DNA of 64,000 nucleotides. Origin: Auricularia sp. M13 (Eukaryota; Basidiomycota; Agaricomycetes; Auriculariales; Auriculariaceae). This document shows positions 1 to 12,330 of this stretch, one piece after another (position 1 is the first letter of the stretch; every line of letters begins with the position of its first letter). Made by a program: the position numbers and the translations under genes. The stretch spans positions 1-64,000 of the forward strand of contig CM073193.1 in NCBI GenBank assembly GCA_037042915.1, in the 5' to 3' direction. Under the pieces are notes generated by a model. The model saw only the letters and a program-made list of their open reading frames with translations. It had not been told where the DNA came from and did no database searches.

Positions 1-42
1 GGCGGCGAACGCGGCGACGAAGACGTTGTAGAGCACGCCCAT
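1..42 (-). CDS. 5' end of a leftward gene, cut by the window edge
   Basis: An ATG on the minus strand (42-40) opens a frame that stays open to position 1 and leaves the window. The 14 visible residues (MGVLYNVFVAAFAA) are hydrophobic, which would suit a signal peptide or first membrane segment. A minus-strand ATAAAA element lies about 80 bp upstream, near 120-127. The product cannot be named from 14 residues. Confidence 0.45.
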   Translation of the reverse strand, partial: MGVLYNVFVAAFAA

Positions 43-3000
43 GGCTGCGACGTGCGGGGACGCGGAGGAGCAACGGACGAAGCGAAGCGGGGGAGGGAAG
101 CCCCACTGTTTCCCCGCGCGGTTTTATGATGCGGGCGCAACCTCGGCGAAACCGCACCGCGTGGACCCGTCAAGACAAACAGCGGGAAGCGCGCGCAACG
201 TGACCGTTGTGCTGATCTCTGCAGCGGACGCGCCCGGGCATGTGATGCGAGGGGATTGGGAGGCCTGACGCACGGGCCCGACATGACAGCGCACGGTTCA
301 TATCCGTGCGCGCCCGTGCCCTCTGTCAGCCCCGCACGACGATCTTGAGGGTCTCCCTGGCCAGTACGCGAGCTGTCGCCGCCCATTGTTGACGCGACAC
401 GTCGCGTTGCAGTCACGAGCTGACTGCAATACCAGGTGCTATCGCAGTCTAGAAGCGCGAATCAATCTGCCATCCGCGAATTACCAGGTTGCCAGTGTCA
501 GATCGGGTGTGTCCGCAGCATAGAAGCACAAGCTCGTGTTTCCGTACCGCCAAGGAGTTTGCGGGGTGAAGGTGCGCAAGATAGACAGGTACAAGGTACC
601 GTACGGCTTTGGCCCTAACATAGCAGGGTCAGACGCGCGCCCTATTCCGGGACCAGGACCAAACATGCCAGCTGGCATGCAAGGGAGCAGAATGCCAACC
701 GAAGCCTATCTCAGCATGCATCAGATATCGATGCAAGGTGTCAGCGAAGTGGGAACTCGTACTTTATGCCGTAAGCAGGGTGGGTGTGGGAATCGTGACC
801 TGTGAGTCCGCGGGTGGAATCCCAGTGGCGGTTGTAGATGCAGTGGAGAGATATATCGATGCGCACATGGTCGATAGGCGCGCAGTACAGCGCGGCGGCT
901 CCACACATGGGTCTAGACGGCGAACCGAAGACAGATTCAATATGTGGCCGCGCAGAACGTTCGAATGATATCCTACTCGGTGGCAAGTCCGCAAACCAGA
1001 CGAGCGCGTGCGCAGAACTTCAGACAGTCGTGTCATACACCAGGAGTGAATTACTGAGAGAGAGAGCAAGCAAGCGTCTCTGCAAGAAATCCCAGCAGGA
1101 AGCATCGCGCATTTTGCGGGTCGCATGCCAGAGACATGGGCGCGCCTGGTAGTGAAACATCTGCTCTGCGCTCGAGTCCGAGTCACAGCAGCATGTAATC
1201 CAAGGTCAAGCACCACCGGAGTCTGTTGAGAGTATTTTGGGGCCAGCGCGCTTGACAGGCGAGACGCGAGGCATGGGTCCGCACAACCGGGAGTAACGCA
1301 GTCCGAAGGCGACGATTCGGTGCTAGTTGAGCCGTAGTACCAGGCCTCGGTTGCTCGTGCCGATTGGAGAGCGCATGCGGGAAACTGGAGTCATAATCGG
1401 GACGGAACAGTGATTAGGGCGTTCAATCTTCCACGAGCAGCCAAACCCGAGACATCCCGTGATGACATGCCACAAGCACTCCAGGCTACGCACTATTTCC
1501 GTCTGGACTGATTCCTTTCTCGGTTTTCGGTGGACTGAACGAACGCCAGAACCAACAGTAACGAGAAATGGGTGTCCAGGTCTGCGATAAGCGCCAGTAT
1601 GCCGACTCCAAGCGTAAGAGCATTGCATTCGCCCGGGTACGCAGACAACACGGGGCGTTATGGAGACCAGGAGCAAGCAACCCAAGCGACGAAGCAAAAA
1701 TCTAAGCAGGCCGCACAGCCGATTGGTTCGTGGGACGAGCTGTTGATTGCGCACAGTCCTCTTGGCAGTATCTGTGGATCTATAGCGAGTCAGAGTCAAT
1801 AATATCCCTCCGAAATCGAGTTTTAAATTCCAGAAACAGCGCAAACTGTCGGATCTGGTTATAGAACGGGACGAAAAGCTCGAGCGCCAGGCGAACCGGC
1901 AAAGCGCCATGATACAGCCGTTACAGCCACACGCGCGCATTGCGCACACGTGCTCGCAAGCCGCGTGTGTGCGCGTGTAGCAGTACCCAAGTCAGGAATC
2001 TGTTGGCGGCGCCAGCCGCAGGGACGCGTGGAAGAGAAAGGAAGCAATAAACGCGTCATCTGAACTCCGCCACCTATCTTTTCCGCCCACTGCTATCGTA
2101 TTCCGCCGCTTCTGACTTCCGCTCACACGCTGGGGAGCTCATCTGGACTTTGATCTTTGCGCGCTGTTTTCAGGTGCGCTCGCGCTGCAGCGTTGCCCGA
2201 CTCCCGAGTTTTCGCAGCGGCCGTGCGCTCTTCGCGCAACTGTCTGCCGCGGTACCGGCGCGTCAAATGCTATCAATCAGGTTACCAGCTTGGACGTTAT
2301 CGACGGGTATTTCGTATGCAGTGGCGTGCCGGCTGTAGTGGGGTGCACTGGAAGGTGAAAGCCATCGTAGTTGATTTGTCCGTTTTTCCGGCGCACAACA
2401 GGAAATTCTCCTCGTCTGACTTGCATCATGCTCTGATTTCCTGTCTTGTACTGACATCCGACTTTGGATCCAAAACCGGAAACATCACGCAGGATTCCCA
2501 CGAGTTGATATAGCCGCCGCCGACGCGACCCTGGGTGCAATCGCAATCGAGGGATCCCGAGTCCCGCACTCTTCATTAGGTATCTGGTGCTTTTATAGAT
2601 TCGGTCGTCTACCGTATCTCAAATGCTGTCCCGCCATCGTAGCAGTTGCTCGTAATCAAGCCATTTGGACTGATTCGTCATACGGTATGTTCTACATTTA
2701 CTCGCGCGCCAGCCTCTGATTTATGTTCTGACCGGTGAATATAGATGCAATACATTTTGCGGGTTCCAGGTCGGGTTTTCTGCAAGTGCGGGTGAGCTTC
2801 AGGACTCGACCGAATGCGCCCGGAACTGATGACTGATTGGCTCAGTACCTCACAATTTCCTAACGCCGTGTCCCACCCCCGATGAATGGCTGTCAACGCG
2901 CCCATATACCCGACTCGGACTGCGGTTTCACACGGCCAGGTGACCGAAAACGGATGCTGTTTAACGGTTTGTCATCCGGTATTATCTCGATGAGCGTGTA

Positions 3001-3090
3001 GTCAGCCGAGTGATTGGCGATTTGTGTAGTTGCACCGGGCGCCCTTGACCTCCTTCCACCATCTGCTGGCCCATACACGCTGCCGCATCC
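43..3090. other. Intergenic, no supported gene
   Basis: Only short open frames on both strands with no recognisable domain, no consistent splice pattern and no paired repeats. The sequence looks like old, diverged DNA. I see nothing here that I can name apart from the minus-strand TATA-like element near 120-127. Confidence 0.5.
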
Positions 3091-4223
3091 ATGTCTTCGC
3101 TTCGCGCGCTCCCCGCGGAGGTCCTGCTCGACATCTTCGCCTTCCTCGAGCAGCACGACAATCTCCAGGTCGCGCTCGCCTGCCGCGCCTTCCACGGCCT
3201 CGCTCTGCGCGTGCTCTACCGCCGAATCGTCATAACTGGCAACCGCTCGACCTGCCTGCCCCTGCGCAACCTCTTCTTCCTCCTGGCAACGCAAGCGTAC
3301 CCCGCGCGCTATGTGCACACGCTCCATATCGATTTCTTCGCGCGCACGGGCTGCGTGGTCAAGCTGACGTGCGACATGCCGCCGTTACTCAGCGCGGCGT
3401 TCGCGGGGATGTCGAACCTCACCGTGCTGTGCCTGGGCGAGTGCTTCGACCCGCTGCTCGTGCCCGCCGTCCAGAATGCGTACTTTCCCAGCCTGCAGAG
3501 GCTCGCGCTGCACAGCTACAGCCGCATGGAGGGCTTCGTCGCGCGGCACGCGGCGGGCCTCACGCACTTCCAGTGCATCATGCCGCTGCCCATCCACACG
3601 CCGCACTTCGCCCGTCTGATGTACTACGAGGGCTGCCTGCACAACGTCGCTGTGGCCTGCCGCGCGCCGAGCCCTTTGCGCGAGCTGACGGCGCGGCATT
3701 TCAACGGGAAACCCGACTTTCCGTGGTACATGCACTGCGACGTCGCCTTTGAGTACATCGCACGCAACGCGCCCCATCTGGAACGGCTGCGGCTCTACCA
3801 CTTCGGCTCGTCGGACTCGCTGCGCGCGCACATGGAAAAGGTGCCGCAGCCCGTGCGCTCCATCCGCGAGCTCGAGGTCCAATTTGCTTCTCCCTCGCTC
3901 GTCGTGGTACGCCTGCCCCTCCCGCCCCCTCCCCGGGTCCATCTCCCACTAAAGCACTCGCGCAGACGGAGCTGATCGACGCGATGCCCTCTATCCTGCG
4001 CGCCTTCCCCGCCGTGCGGCACCTGCGCCTCTCGCCGCTCTTCCAGCTCTCGCCCGCGTCGCAGTGCCCGGTGCGCTTCTGCCGCGCGCTCAACGGCGCC
4101 GCGCCCGACCTCGAGCTGCTCGTCTGGGCGGACAAGGCCATGCGCCGCGCGCGCTGCGGGACCTGGCGCCCCGCCGAGCTGCCCGTCGAGCCGGCGCCCT
4201 GGACGCCGCTCGTCGCTGGCTAA
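3091..4223 (+). CDS. F-box protein, two exons, 357 aa
   Basis: Exons 3091-3906 and 3966-4223; the 59-nt intron (GTACGC...CGCAG, CTAA branch site) is in phase 0 and lets the frame run on to a TAA. The N-terminus carries an F-box (about residues 5-50), with LPAEVLLDIFAFLEQ followed by the VALACRAFHGLA helix. The rest has loosely leucine-rich segments (NLTVLCLGE, SLQRLALHSY, LERLRLYHF). F-box proteins normally tether substrates to SCF ubiquitin ligases through Skp1, and mushroom genomes have very large families of unknown targets. The start was chosen because the F-box follows at once, as is usual in the family. Without splicing the frame ends in a proline-rich tail read from the intron. The F-box call is firm; the substrate is unknown. 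Confidence 0.8.
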
Positions 4224-4794
4224 TTTAATCTGCGCAGCCTGTACTCTGAATTGCGCTGTCCCTACGACTTGCTGTGTGTATTGCTAATCCATTCTAATCT
4301 TACTCAGCTCGGCGAGTCGGAGATCGGGTCGGACAAAGAGTTGCCATCCTGATCCTGGCGCTTAGGCTGATCGTACTTTATACTCTCAGTCATCCTGTAC
4401 CACAGAGCATTCGTGCTGCTGATTCAAATGCGCCGACTCCTCGGAATTCCGTTGCCTGATCACTGGCGGTTCGTTAGCCAGCGCAAAATGCGTCCGTGCT
4501 GCATTATGTACCATCGCGAGTCCGTCGTCCCACTCGATTTACCTTTAGGCTGGCGTTTCCATTTTCTCTAACCGACTGGGAAGGTACACACTTTTCGCGG
4601 AAAAAGGTGTTTGCGCAAAGATGTTGAGTTAGCTGCCGCTCGGGCTGATGTCGGCGGCACCACAGCCTGTGGACCGTGGTGGTCGTGGTGGTCGATGAGA
4701 GTCGTAGCGATCCCAACCACCTTCGATTCAATGCTCAGCGTATATGAACACCCCTTCTCACCACACCTCACTTCATTGCGCTCCAACTCCCACA
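4224..4794. other. Intergenic between F-box and coiled-coil genes
   Basis: Holds the 3' flank of the F-box gene and the presumed promoter (TATATG near 4736) of the small gene at 4795. Nothing else is supported. Confidence 0.5.
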
Positions 4795-5172
4795 ATGCCA
4801 GCCCCACCGCGCAAACGCCGCACAAAAAGCCGCTTCCCCGTCCCCACCGTCCCGCAAATCTCGGAGAACGCGCGCTCGACAATGGCCGAGCGCATCGAGC
4901 GCCGTCTGCGCGCCGGGGGGCACATTCTCGATGTGGAGCACGTCATGCAGCAGGGCGCGGAGATGCGGCGGATGCTTATGGTGTTCGAAGCGTTCTGCGT
5001 CGATTTGTGCCGGCTGCGCTGCCTGCTTGAGGAACGGCAGTGGCAACTTGAAGCGTCTGCTGAGGAAGAGCGTACACGGCTTAGAGATGAACATCAATGT
5101 CAGCACCAGCCCGAGAAGCCAGAAGGTGACTGCATCGTAGTGTCTGTCTTCTTTCCGGTTTTACTGAGGTGA
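4795..5172 (+). CDS. Small basic coiled-coil protein, 125 aa, function unknown
   Basis: A single open frame with a good ATG context (CACAATGCC). A TATATG element lies about 55 bp upstream (4736-4741), so I prefer this start to the in-frame ATG at 4744. The N-terminus is basic and proline-rich (PPRKRRTKSRF), compatible with a nuclear localisation signal. The middle (about residues 30-100) is helical, with heptad-like leucines and many charged residues (LLEERQWQLEASAEEE). The last ~25 residues may be read from an intron, since GTGACT at about 5126 could act as a donor. No known family is recognised. GC-rich codon use resembles the F-box gene upstream, and the two share orientation. Confidence 0.5.
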   Translation: MPAPPRKRRTKSRFPVPTVPQISENARSTMAERIERRLRAGGHILDVEHVMQQGAEMRRMLMVFEAFCVDLCRLRCLLEERQWQLEASAEEERTRLRDEHQCQHQPEKPEGDCIVVSVFFPVLLR

Positions 5173-8100
5173 GAGCCGCAGGTGGGGGAGGATAGCACTG
5201 AGCGCTGCACACCACCGACAGATCCTCCGATGGCAGCTGGATATCCGGCCCGTATTATCATGATGCCGCCTTTATATCTACCAATGTAAATGCACCTTTG
5301 AAGTTTCAGATACAAACAGCCCCGACCGGCGCACGGCGTCATGTGCTGTAGTCAAGATGCCCCATCATCAGGAGCACATAGAGTAGACGAGCTACATTGT
5401 CATGCCACCCAACGCGCTGTTCTCCCGCTGCTCAACTGAGCGAGCGTGACCCCGCCGCGCGGAAATAGCGATTCAGCGAGCGTTCAGGCGTGCGGAGCGC
5501 TCGTTGGAAAGCTGCGCCACCGTGATTCGCGTGCAGGTAATGCTGCTCTGGTCGTGAGTTCGGCGGGACCAATTGGCAGTCGCGGGCTAGTACGGACACG
5601 CCACTGCTCTCGATCGCGAGGGACAGACCCTAAGTACTGCAGCGAGCGACATGTACGGCAAGAGGCTCTCGCGGAACAAACTCTGGGAGCGCATTGTCAG
5701 CTGCTAAAGCGGAAATATGTGAGCCGCTCGCACCAACTTATATTATCGGTTCCAGGTGCAATACGCCGCGCCGTTTGGTCAGAGCCTTCACATTTGCGCA
5801 CCTGGAGCTGCGGGCCTAATTCGGAGCAGGCCACGGCAGACGCGCTTCCTGCGAGTTGCGCGAAGGGTCATCAATAGTTGGTCACCCGTCGAAGGTTCGA
5901 CATCGCGCTGCGGACCAGTCACCTGCATGCGGATGCGATGCGTGCTGGCAGTCAGCATGCGGTCTGAGCAGAATCTGGCATAAAGGCCAATGGAATCAGA
6001 AGGCGAAGAGATGAGATAATTGGATGCGCACCTGCGCAAGTCTCGCGATCGAGTGAGGGGGTGTCCGGGTAGAGCGTTGACAGCGCCGCGCGCGACCGTT
6101 TGAGTTGAGAGCGCCGCTTGCGGAGGCCCACGGGCATGCGCATCCAGAAGAAGACCACGACGCGGCTTTCCAGGTCACGGAGGTCGGTGAACGCATGAGT
6201 CGACTATAAACGCGGATGGCTGGCGTCGATTGTCAACAGGTGCGCGGCTTTGCGCAGGCAATGGTGACACCCGAAGTGGCGCACATCGCGCGTCCGTATT
6301 TAGGGCCTGCTGGCGGGGCCGTTGCTTCAAGACGAGATCGGCGGGCCGCAAATGGCGGCGGCGAAGTCGTCAAGCATAGGGCGGCGCAGAACTTCCAGCC
6401 GAGCTGCCACAGATCTCGAATGACATTACAGCGCTCATTTATCGACAATACTGCCGCCTCGCGTGGGTACGGCCTGAGCTGATGTCAGTATTGAAAATAT
6501 GCACAAAGCGCGCAAGCATAACCTACGCATAAAGCGCCTGACATATCAAGGCTTCGTACTGGGTTTGCGCGCGCGAGTATGTATCGTGTTCAAGACGTCG
6601 TGGGGTGCGCGCGATGGCAACCTTGCAGCTGTCGGCGCCGGGCGCAGTGGGTAAGCTGGTTCGCGTTGCGCGCCACGCAGGCTCTGCGCACACGTGCTAG
6701 GCCTCGAAAGCCAGGGTTAAAACGGACCGGCCAGGCGGGCAGTTGGCTAGAAACGACAGATGAGCGCACAGTATACAGCTGGTCGGACACAACAGCTTTG
6801 CACTTCGACCGTACGAACACCCGGGCAGCAGATTGCTCACAAACAAGACACACATTGACGTGCTCGCTCCTGCACAACACTTGCGGAGACACTCTCGCGC
6901 CACCGGCACACGCGTTTTCGAGCTTTACGGCGGTGAGAAACGCAAACGCCCCGCTCGCGGCGCAAGGCTTCGATGACAGTCAATGTTGACGAGAGCAGTG
7001 CCACGTGCTACCCGAGACTGTACCAGCGCGTTCCATTTCGGAGGCGCGACGAGCGTAGTTGAGACTGGAAGTAGGTTATCGAGGAGAGCTAGAAGGACCA
7101 CATAGACGGGAGAAGCCCCTCGCGCGCAGCGATGAAGACGCTTGGTCCAGTCAACGCGGTCAACAGGACAACCAGTTTCGGCTGACAGGAAACCGTCAGG
7201 GTGTCAAGGACGCAGTCAAATACCGCCAAAGAGCAGAGCACAATCCGGGAAAATAGAGGTATGGCATAGCGTGGCCATCACGTCGTAGAAGTGTGCGAAG
7301 GCAAAAGCGCGCCCGAGACACAGGCAGAGTCAGACCGCGCGAGACCGTGTACAAGACCGCAGGCATAGCAGATTTGACAAGTGAACCAGCGGCAGCAGCG
7401 TGCACCAAGACCAGAATAGGCAGGCAGTCGTCAGGTATAGCGGCAACCCATGCTTCCAGGCGGTACAGATGTGTTCGGTAGACACGACTCGAGGCGGACT
7501 CAGAAGCGCGCAGAGGCAAGTTGCATTGCGCAAAGCACGCGCAGTAGGGCCTGCAACATTACACGCGAGTACAGGGCGCACTGAGCGTTTCTTTAACCTG
7601 CTGTCGGCGCATGGTGGTGACGTTGTCAGGAAGAGAACGAACTGTCGGAGTCCAACTTGAGTCCAACGTTGGCGCGGCAAACGGACCGGAGTCCGATCCG
7701 ATCCGACGCTCTGCTTTTGACCAAATCTCACATGCGCGCGCCGCGCTCGACCGTCTGCCAGCTCGCGCCCACTCGCTCTTCTTCAAGGACTGGACTTGTC
7801 GATTGAAACAGGGCCAATATTCTATCTGGCCTCGTCTGAAAACTGCAGGCATTGCGAGGCAGAGCGCGCACGGCCTCCAGTACTCCATTCACCCGCAACG
7901 CAAGCTCTACAGAATGGCCAGGCACTTCCAGGGCTCAAATGCGTGGAAATAAAACTCGTTTCATCCGTATCAGTGATCACCCTGTTTCCCTGGGTCTGGA
8001 TGCGCGAGAATTCGTCTGTCTTCATCTCGCCCGCCACGCACAGCCATGACCGCTCCTCGTCGCGCAGAGGAGTTCGTTCTCCCGGCACTGTCTACGTGCG

Positions 8101-8920
8101 CTGCTCCAGAAGCCATCTATTGCGGAACTGCTCGATCATCGGAGATATGTGGAACCCTGGGCTCTCTGCATTCGATTCGTCTGACCGAACGCTCAGCGCG
8201 CTCGGTGTCCCTACTGCTGACGGATGGTTGTCATATATCCCGGGCGGATTGACTCTGCAGATCTTCCTCTGCGCGATTCCGCGCCCAATTTCCGATCTGC
8301 TCGCACGCCGCGACACGACCATGCGATCGCTGTCTTTTCCGCGCATTCTTCGGCAGCACTGGTAGACTGGTGCATCAGGATCTCGTACGCAGGACTTCAA
8401 TTCCCTAGCGCTGGAAAATTCTTCGCCGGGTCCTCGCTTGAGTCTCTCGCTCGCATACGCGCGCGCGACGACTCGGAGCGCCATTCCTCTCCCTAGCGCG
8501 AGCGCGTGCGCTTGCTCGGACCTCTAATTTCCTCCCGCGCGACCTGTACGCCCCGTCCCCGCAGACGTTCGCGTGTTCAGCACGCATCTACTCTATCATC
8601 CATTCGAGCGCGCATCGCGCGCGCAAACTCTGCTCGCCTTGACTCCATTCATCTGCGCGTCAGGGATAGGCAGGGCAAACAGACGACGCTCCGAGCCCGC
8701 TCGCTTTTCCACAAGCCTGCCGGTAGATTGGCGCCGCGAGACGTGTGCACCGTGAACCGCACAGGCGCATGCTTCCTTCCATTTGTCCGAGTGTGCTACC
8801 CAGAATAATCCGTGTCAGACACAGACACACATCAGCGTTGTTACGGCGGGTCTTGCTAGTCTCCAGCAGGCATGGCCTTCAGTACTGCATTCCCTTCAAG
8901 AGTGTGTAATCGGATACTTA
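5173..8920. other. Gene-poor, decayed DNA
   Basis: Many overlapping short frames on both strands, none with a recognisable domain or a coherent exon chain. No long repeats were found. It may contain old pseudogenes too diverged to name. Confidence 0.45.
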
Positions 8921-8996
8921 GCAGACGATGAGAGCGGCGCAGGCAGCTGGGAGGACATTGTCTTGGACTATCCGGTGAGACGTGGTACTTATATAG
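8921..8996 (-). promoter_or_regulatory. TATA plus CTCATC(A/G)TCTGCTA module, copy 1
   Basis: Minus strand: TATATAAG at about 8996-8989, then GCTCTCATCGTCTGCTAAG ending near 8918. The layout, a TATA box followed some 50-75 bp later by this motif, recurs many times in the window. No intact gene is seen downstream. Confidence 0.4.
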
Positions 8997-9217
8997 CTTC
9001 GTCCGGACCGGATAGTGGTTCAGTCCTGGTATTATAAAACCAAACCATCTATATTAGCACTGTGTCAGGTTCACTACTCACACGGGAACTGTCCATCAAG
9101 ATGGCAGCCAGCAGGCAGCGTTCCCTTCGGGCCTCTTCATGGACACTTCAAACGGCTGCCTCATGCCATCCGCATTACCCAGCTCGGCCCCGACACAGCA
9201 AGTGCAACGGCGTACAC

Positions 9218-9300
9218 TATAAAGAGCACCATCCTCAGCAGCTCAAGATAGTATACCCACCTGATCTCACCATCCAGTACCGCACTCATCATCTGCTACA
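9218..9300 (+). promoter_or_regulatory. TATA plus CTCATCATCTGCTA module, copy 2
   Basis: TATAAA at 9218-9223 and CTCATCATCTGCTA at about 9285-9298, followed by ATG at 9302. The whole block is clearly homologous to the one at 12251-12330, so a promoter plus leader was duplicated. The ATG opens a frame of only about 38 codons (MQTPSGPSRYASPSRD...), so the gene behind it is probably truncated. Confidence 0.5.
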
Positions 9301-9472
9301 CCATGCAAACACCGTCCGGCCCTTCGCGCTATGCCTCGCCGTCTAGGGACATTCGGGCTCTGCGCACGCCGAGCATCACACGCACGGACATTTTGCATAC
9401 CGACTCGATTTTCATGTAGACCAGGGCCGTCTTCAGCATGAAACGGAGCACGCAGGGTTCCGTGGCGGGACG

Positions 9473-10099
9473 ATTCTATTGAGAAACCCCCTTTCCGGGG
9501 TTTCTACGGGGTTTTCGGCGGTGATATGACTGGATCACGGACTTTGAGATCCGGATTGCCGAATGCGAGGGAGTGCAAATTGCAGCCACCGTGTTAGTAG
9601 TGGATAGATAGAGTCAGAAAAAAACATTCTGCAATGATCATGTCCGCCACAGCTATCTCCATACAGAGCGGAAGGTATCTGGCAGGTGATTCTAGGCAGC
9701 TGGAGAAGTAGATGTTGCCCGTCCTGCGCCGTCAGCAGGCCTGAGGGTAGAAAAAACAGCACTAAATCAACCAGTTCTAACCCGAGAAAGGTTCTAACGG
9801 AATATGCGACTTTCCTGTGGGTTGACAGCGACAGCCACTGTTCTGCTGCCTTTATTCCGACCAGGATGCTCACCCCACTTTGAATTCCCTCATGCGGCAG
9901 TTGAATATGTTGTCAGGTAGAATATCAAGTCAAATGACCTCTATTTCAATCCTGGACATCCTATAACCACAGCAGGAATGGCGCGAAGTCGTACAGTACG
10001 GTCGAACCGACTTTCCGGTTCATCTGATCGGATCATCTTGTCGGGTTTCCGCCTGTTATCTGCGCAGAAACCCCAGAAACAGGGGTTTCTCAATAGAAT
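9473..10099. mobile_element. Short inverted-repeat DNA element (MITE-like), about 627 bp
   Basis: The left end ATTCTATTGAGAAACCCC (9473-9490) is matched by its reverse complement GGGGTTTCTCAATAGAAT at 10082-10099. Each end also has an internal small hairpin (GAAACCCC...GGGGTTTC). The inside has no transposase-like frame. A TA next to TTGAGAAACC at both ends would fit a TA target site (Tc1/mariner style), but the inverted repeat runs 4 nt beyond it, so the exact boundary and superfamily are open. Confidence 0.55.
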
Positions 10100-11132
10100 T
10101 TTCCTCCGTGGCGACACGATCCGGTGTTCGGGGATCGCGGTACACGCTCAAAGCTGGCGGACAAAGCTGGTGTACCACTGTGAGGCAGACTCGCGCACAG
10201 ACGAATCCGCATCAGTGGCCGAGTGCGCGTTTCGGCGAGACCATCAGCTTCCCCGGGAGCGTCGTGTACAGTGGAAATCGCGTGTACCGGTGAAATCCCA
10301 AAGCTGTGGGGAGCAGAGCATCGAATCTGGGACCAAGAATAGAATCGTATTTTGGACAGCAAGTTGAGGTCGTATATAGCGAGGGTAGGCAAAGGGTGGT
10401 ACACACACCTAGCGGCTCCACTCGACTAAATGAAAGATGTAGGATGCCCACGAAGACAGCTTGGGCGCAAAGTGGCGCTCGCGACTCGCGCGCCGCGCTC
10501 GAGGGCGTGTGTGTCCGTGTAGAGCGCTGAGTGACGCCATTCGTTCACGGCGGTAGGAGCGACCGCTGGAATTGCAGGCGTACGGGCTTGCGCGGCCTGC
10601 GCGATTGCAGACTTGGGCGCGCAAGTCCACTTTGGGCGCGGACGGCTGGCAACGATGGCGCAAGTGATCATGAGCGAACCTGGCCGGCTGTACAGTGTGC
10701 TGTGCGCGGGCGGCGCGAGTCGCACCCCCTTTGCAACGAAATTGGTGGGCCGCGCAGATATTCTCTCCGCTGACGACATCGAAATCGTCCGTAAGTCTGC
10801 GCCGGGTTTGACTACGAATCGCCACTTCTAATGCTCACCGCTTGAGAGGCTTGAATCGACCATTCCGACGCGTCCAGGGCGGCTTCGTTTCCTATGCTGC
10901 GCACAATTCAGCGCAACAACAACTCGTTGCTCTGCGCACAGCGACGGCGTGTGCGAGCGACGGACCGTAGTCTAAACGGATGGCCGAACGTCGTGTGCGT
11001 CATTCCACTTCCAATGCCTCAGTTTTGGCGCCGAGCGTATGCTCATTCACGGTGCACACCACGAGCGCCGTTTCTACAATCGCGGCGCGTTGAATGACGG
11101 GGTAAACGCGGTCCAACGAGGCTGGCAGCCAG
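10100..11132. other. Intergenic, no supported gene
   Basis: Short frames only. Nothing recognisable between the inverted-repeat element and the LINE fragment. Confidence 0.45.
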
Positions 11133-11815
11133 ATATTAGCCTGGGATTTTGATTGATTGATTTGATCATATATTGCCCGTGAGGCCGTGCCTATGTGGGC
11201 ATTTACAGTCTGGGATACATGCTGATGGAAGCGACACAATAACATGATAGTCTTTCAGGGCGTCCCCATTATAATCGGCCGTCCATGCTGCGAGGCATGC
11301 CTCAGATGCCACACGCGGTGCCGTGCTATTGTGGCCGACGGGCGGGCGATTGGCTTTCTGCGGTTTGCGTTCTTTTGTCATATGCGACAGCTCCTGTGAA
11401 AAGATGTGAATCTGGTCAGCTATTAGAGGAAATCATACCGTGTGTAACCTTAAAGCGGCCTGTCTTTGCAATAAAACGCAACAAGTGACGTATACCCTCC
11501 TTCGAATAAAGCAGGCTCGATAGCTTGTCTCCCCCGCGTCCAACGCGGGATTTCATCTCCCACCGCTCGTATCCATAGGTAGGGCATTCGAGCACAAAGT
11601 GCCGAACGGTTTCGTTCTGATGGCCGCAGTTAGTGCAGCTGCTGCTTTCGGAACGTCCAATGCGCTTTAGATGCTTGTGCAAGGGTGCATGTCCGGTTCT
11701 GAGCTGCGTGATGATGCTCATATGACTTCGTGGCAGTGTGAGGAGCAGGCGGCGGCTCTTTGTTGGTGTCAGGTGCGACTCGAGATGCGAGTAGCGGCGG
11801 TATATTAGCCTGGGA
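11133..11815 (-). mobile_element. 5'-truncated LINE (non-LTR retrotransposon) with 14-bp target duplication
   Basis: The direct repeat ATATTAGCCTGGGA occurs at 11133-11146 and 11802-11815, flanking a 655-bp body. Read leftward, the body ends in a short repetitive tail (minus strand, TCAA-rich) that abuts the left copy, as expected for a LINE 3' end copied by target-primed reverse transcription. The right side is the 5' truncation point. The body encodes the last part of a LINE ORF2 (see the pseudogene entry). Intact target duplications point to a fairly recent insertion. Confidence 0.7.
11416..11801 (-). pseudogene. C-terminal fragment of LINE ORF2 (reverse transcriptase protein)
   Basis: An open frame on the minus strand holds the typical ORF2 tail: a QLRTGHAPLHKHLKRI segment, then a zinc-knuckle-like C-X2-C-X8-H-X4-C (SCTNCG...VRHFVLECP), then HLLRFIAKTGRF before the stop. 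This is the pattern that follows the RT and RNase H domains in fungal Tad/I-like LINEs. The RT itself is absent because the copy is truncated at its 5' side at about 11801; the frame then runs by chance into the target duplication. Non-functional. Confidence 0.65.
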
Positions 11816-11890
11816 GGCACACGACAGGCCAGTAAACTTACTCAAAACACTACGCGCACGCTCTATACACCAATTTCCAGGTATCCGTGC

Positions 11891-12286
11891 CTAACGCGTC
11901 GCGGGTGCGCGAGCAGCAGTGTTCGATTGTGCCAATGGAAAGACGAAAAGCGAAGCAAGCGGAGTTTGCATGAGAAGGCGCCCGGGCCCGTGTTCTCCAT
12001 CGGACACAATCTCCGGCCAGTTCCAGGCCGTCAGGCACCGTGCAAAGTAGACGGCATCGGATGACAAGAAAAAAGGTGACTTCCCGTCAAGGACCAGCCG
12101 GTACGCGTCCCAGTCCGCTCGAATGTTATAGCTGAATTGCCGCACTACTAGCATGACTGAATAGGAGAATGCCATCTCGCAGAAAGACGGAATCCCTGAG
12201 CCTGGCATCTGTATCATCCATCTCGGCCCCAATTCAGTAACGGCGTGCACTATAAATTGCCCCGTCCTCAGCAGCAAATAGTACAC
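11891..12286 (-). pseudogene. Possible relic of a membrane-protein gene
   Basis: An open frame of 131 codons whose middle (about residues 44-105) reads like coding sequence (FSYSVMLVVRQFSYNIRADW, then YRLVLDGKSPFFLSSDA). It vaguely recalls the N-terminal loop of fungal multi-span membrane families, but I cannot name it. Its start overlaps the plus-strand promoter module at 12251-12330, so any original promoter has been replaced. Low confidence. Confidence 0.2.
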
Positions 12287-12330
12287 TCACCTGATCTCAC
12301 CACCCAGGACCGCGCTCATCATCTGCTACA
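12251..12330 (+). promoter_or_regulatory. TATA plus CTCATCATCTGCTA module, copy 3
   Basis: TATAAA at 12251-12256 and CTCATCATCTGCTA at about 12315-12328. It matches copy 2 (9218-9300) along its length, including upstream sequence (CTCGGCCCC...GGCGT.CACTATAAA), so the two are segmental duplicates. Downstream frames are short. Confidence 0.5.
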
